A stretch of DNA of 64,000 nt from Chryseobacterium aquifrigidense. GTDB lineage: Bacteria > Bacteroidota > Bacteroidia > Flavobacteriales > Weeksellaceae. The stretch lies in contig NZ_VFPD01000002.1 in NCBI RefSeq assembly GCF_006716485.1, positions 362,486 to 426,485 of the forward strand, given 5' to 3'. Of the stretch, positions 61,992 to 64,000 are shown one piece after another; position 1 is the first letter of the stretch, and each line of letters begins with the position of its first letter. Under the pieces are notes generated by a model. The model had not been told where the DNA came from, did no database searches, and was given only the letters and a program-made list of their open reading frames with translations. Made by a program: the position numbers and the translations under genes.

Positions 61992-63533
61992 CTATATTTT
62001 AGAAAGTAAATTTCTGAAGTTTGTTTTCTCATCAATGATTTTTCTCAACTCTGAAACAGGAACTCTTTCCTGCTGCATCGTGTCTCTGTCTCTGATGGTT
62101 ACGGTGTGATCAACTAAAGAGTCGTGATCTACAGTGATACAGTATGGAGTACCAATGGCATCCTGTCTTCTGTAACGTTTTCCGATAGCATCTTTTTCCT
62201 CGTAGAACAGGTTGAAATCATATTTCAGATCATTGAAGATCTCTTCTGCATATTCTGCTAAACCATCTCTCTTCATCAATGGAAGAATAGCTGCTTTAAT
62301 AGGTGCCAATGCCGGAGGTAAAGATAAAACCGTTCTTTCTGAACCATCTTCCAATACTTCGTCTTTCAGACAATGAGAGAAAATGGAAAGGAATAATCTG
62401 TCTAAACCTACTGAAGTCTCCACTACATAAGGAACATAGTTTTCGTTTCTCTCAGGATCGAAGAACTGAAGCTTTCTACCGGAATGTTTCTCGTGAGCTT
62501 TTAAGTCGAAATCCGTTCTTGAGTGAATACCTTCCAGTTCTTTAAACCCGAATGGGAAGTTAAACTCAATATCAGCTGCCGCATTGGCATAGTGAGCTAA
62601 TTTTTCGTGATCGTGGAATCTGTAGTTATCATTTCCAAGACCTAAAGCTAAGTGCCAGTTCAGACGTTTCTGCTTCCACTGCTCGTAGAATTCAAGTTCT
62701 GTTCCCGGAGCTACGAAAAACTGCATTTCCATCTGTTCGAATTCACGCATTCTGAAGATAAACTGTCTTGCCACAATCTCATTTCTGAACGCCTTACCAA
62801 TCTGTGCAATACCGAAAGGAAGCCTGTGACGTGATGTTTTCTGCACATTCAGGAAGTTCACAAAGATACCCTGAGCCGTTTCCGGTCTTAAGTAAAGATC
62901 CATCGCACTGTCAGCAGAAGCACCAAGTTTGGTTCCGAACATCAGGTTGAACTGTCTCACTTCTGTCCAGTTTTTAGAACCTGTATCAGGATCTGCAATT
63001 TCAAGCTCTTCAATCAAAGCTTTTACATCAGCAAGGTCTTCGTTTTCCAGAGATTTTGCCAGTCTTGAAAGAATAGCCTCTCTTTTTGCTCTGTATTCAA
63101 TAATTTTTGGATTCGTAGCTACAAACTGATCCTTATCGAAAGCCTCACCGAATCTTTTCGCTGCTTTTTCGATTTCCTTATTCTCTTTATCTTCAATTTT
63201 AGCACAGTAATCTTCTACCAGAACATCTGCTCTGAAACGTTTCTTAGAATCTTTATTATCAATCAATGGATCGTTGAAAGCGTCTACGTGGCCGGATGCC
63301 TTCCATGTGGTTGGGTGCATCAAAATTGCCGAATCAATACCTACAATATTTTCGTTAAGCTGTACCATAGCTTTCCACCAGTATTGTTTGATATTATTTT
63401 TTAGTTCGGCACCATTCTGTCCATAATCATAAACAGCGGATAAACCATCATAGATCTCACTCGATGGGAAAATAAAACCATATTCTTTAGCGTGAGAAAT
63501 CACTTTCTTGAAAACATCTTCTTGCTTTGCCAT
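61992..63533 (-). CDS. glyQS: Glycyl-tRNA synthetase, single-chain type
   Basis: 513 aa, class II synthetase of the alpha2 type used by Bacteroidota, with no separate beta subunit. Class II motifs: FNLMFGTKLGASADSAM, RPETAQGIFVNFLNVQKTSR (motif 1/2 region), AFRNEIVARQFIFRMREFEQME (motif 2) and ETSVGLDRLFLSIFSH (motif 3). A C-terminal anticodon-binding domain is present. Own -7 box at 63553-63560 and terminator at 61967-61985. Confidence 0.95.
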   Translation of the reverse strand: MAKQEDVFKKVISHAKEYGFIFPSSEIYDGLSAVYDYGQNGAELKNNIKQYWWKAMVQLNENIVGIDSAILMHPTTWKASGHVDAFNDPLIDNKDSKKRFRADVLVEDYCAKIEDKENKEIEKAAKRFGEAFDKDQFVATNPKIIEYRAKREAILSRLAKSLENEDLADVKALIEELEIADPDTGSKNWTEVRQFNLMFGTKLGASADSAMDLYLRPETAQGIFVNFLNVQKTSRHRLPFGIAQIGKAFRNEIVARQFIFRMREFEQMEMQFFVAPGTELEFYEQWKQKRLNWHLALGLGNDNYRFHDHEKLAHYANAAADIEFNFPFGFKELEGIHSRTDFDLKAHEKHSGRKLQFFDPERNENYVPYVVETSVGLDRLFLSIFSHCLKDEVLEDGSERTVLSLPPALAPIKAAILPLMKRDGLAEYAEEIFNDLKYDFNLFYEEKDAIGKRYRRQDAIGTPYCITVDHDSLVDHTVTIRDRDTMQQERVPVSELRKIIDEKTNFRNLLSKI

Positions 63534-63552
63534 AATTTTTATGTCTGATGTG

Positions 63553-63560
63553 CAAAAATA
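63553..63560 (-). promoter_or_regulatory. glyQS -7 box
   Basis: The minus strand reads TATTTTTG, 19 bp upstream of the ATG. Confidence 0.55.
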
Positions 63561-63581
63561 ATGTTTTTTATTGGGAAAATA

Positions 63582-63782
63582 TTAATACCTGTAAGATCCT
63601 ACATTAGAGATTGTCATTAAGAGGCATCCTCCCGCACCAATGATAAATAAAATACCGGCAATAACAAACAATAATATTCTTATTATTTTGTATTGTTTTG
63701 ACCGTATCAGGACAACGGTAGCAACTGTTATAATAACAGAGATCACAATCAATTTTACAAAAAAACCAAAATAATCTGTCAT
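63582..63782 (-). CDS. Small membrane protein
   Basis: 66 aa with two hydrophobic helices (FGFFVKLIVISVIITVATVV, IIRILLFVIAGILFII) joined by a basic turn (RSKQYK). No family recognised. The frame is open from an ATG at 63782, and the overlapping frame (63604-63822) is less membrane-like. Its proximity to the contig end gives no further context. Confidence 0.55.
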   Translation of the reverse strand: MTDYFGFFVKLIVISVIITVATVVLIRSKQYKIIRILLFVIAGILFIIGAGGCLLMTISNVGSYRY

Positions 63783-63837
63783 TTTTTTTAATTATGGTAG
63801 AACCTTGTACTAAGATAAACAATTTATTTAAAGTTAA

Positions 63838-64000
63838 ATGAATAAGGAGCCGGGAACCTGCTTTCGCTGCTCGCTTTTTCTGGGGTGGCGGGGGGGTTTG
63901 CGGCCCCCCCCCCCAAAAAAAAAAAAAAAAAAACCAAAAAAAAGGAGAAATAGAAAGGAAAAAATTAATTTTTAAAACAAAGTAAAAAAAGTAAAAAGAT
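63838..64000. other. Contig end with homopolymer runs, probably unreliable
   Basis: After about 63880 the sequence turns into runs of G, then twelve C and about twenty A, followed by A-rich low-complexity text. Such ends are typical of low-quality assembly ends. The stretch GGAGCCGGGAACCTGC near 63847 may be real intergenic sequence, but nothing beyond it should be interpreted. Confidence 0.6.

Noticed and set aside
1..64000. Insertion sequences, CRISPR arrays, tRNA or rRNA genes
   Set aside because: No transposase, terminal inverted repeats, regular repeat-spacer array, or cloverleaf/CCA pattern was seen by eye.

Overview
The window looks like chromosomal DNA of a Bacteroidota species, most likely a Chryseobacterium-type flavobacterium (Weeksellaceae). 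The evidence is the TAnnTTTG -7 promoter boxes, the near absence of Shine-Dalgarno sites, the A+T-rich sequence, the large GSIII-type glutamine synthetase, many 'SQ/AQ' signal peptides and lipoboxes, TonB-C and T9SS-era secreted proteins, and a single-chain glycyl-tRNA synthetase. No rRNA, tRNA, CRISPR array, insertion sequence or integrase was recognised. The genus is inferred from gene content, not from a marker comparison.

Layout. 1-9 kb: haem synthesis (hemC start, hemA), then the rod-shape operon mreB-mreC-mreD-mrdA-rodA with translationally coupled ends, a pentapeptide-repeat protein and an NlpC/P60 lipoprotein. 9-18.4 kb: glutamine synthetase III, an unrecognised 441-aa protein overlapping a small membrane protein, a large nucleoside-phosphorylase-like protein, a C39 lipoprotein peptidase, a DinB-like protein and an M1 aminopeptidase. 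18.4-24.3 kb (minus strand, very A+T-rich): a 629-aa lipoprotein followed by small lipoproteins and membrane proteins, some Tai4-immunity-like and some duplicated; it looks like a polymorphic toxin with an immunity-gene array. 24.7-28 kb: coaX, an acetyltransferase, tadA and two TonB-C proteins.

28-44.5 kb is the most unusual part. It is a block of minus-strand genes: a WYL-domain regulator; four proteins that share the same ~35-residue N-terminal adaptor but end in an M14 carboxypeptidase-like domain, a phage-tail-fibre-like domain or BspA-type leucine-rich repeats; a 1274-aa protein of unknown function; a metzincin with a coupled secreted partner; a patatin phospholipase; an M15 endolysin-like peptidase; and a 56-aa very acidic protein. 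Six promoters in this block, including that of the WYL gene itself, carry the same dyad (CGACA-N5-TGTCG) exactly 11 bp upstream of a TAnnTTTG -7 box. Three of them also share a 47-nt leader at a fixed distance. I read this as a WYL-controlled regulon of fibre, effector and lysis genes, perhaps accessory to a contractile or tail-like particle encoded elsewhere; the block has no capsid, sheath, tube, terminase or integrase gene.

44.6-51.4 kb: a CPA1 Na+/H+ antiporter, then a LexA-like XRE/S24 repressor divergent from a dinB-dnaE2 mutasome pair, with a perfect 19-bp palindrome in the shared promoter region. 51.4-64 kb: three tandem secreted proteins with C1q/TNF-like ends, a TPR-AraC regulator, a serine hydrolase, an M48 metalloprotease whose signal peptide is split by a frameshift, secreted and lipoprotein unknowns, glyQS, and a contig end of poor-quality homopolymers.
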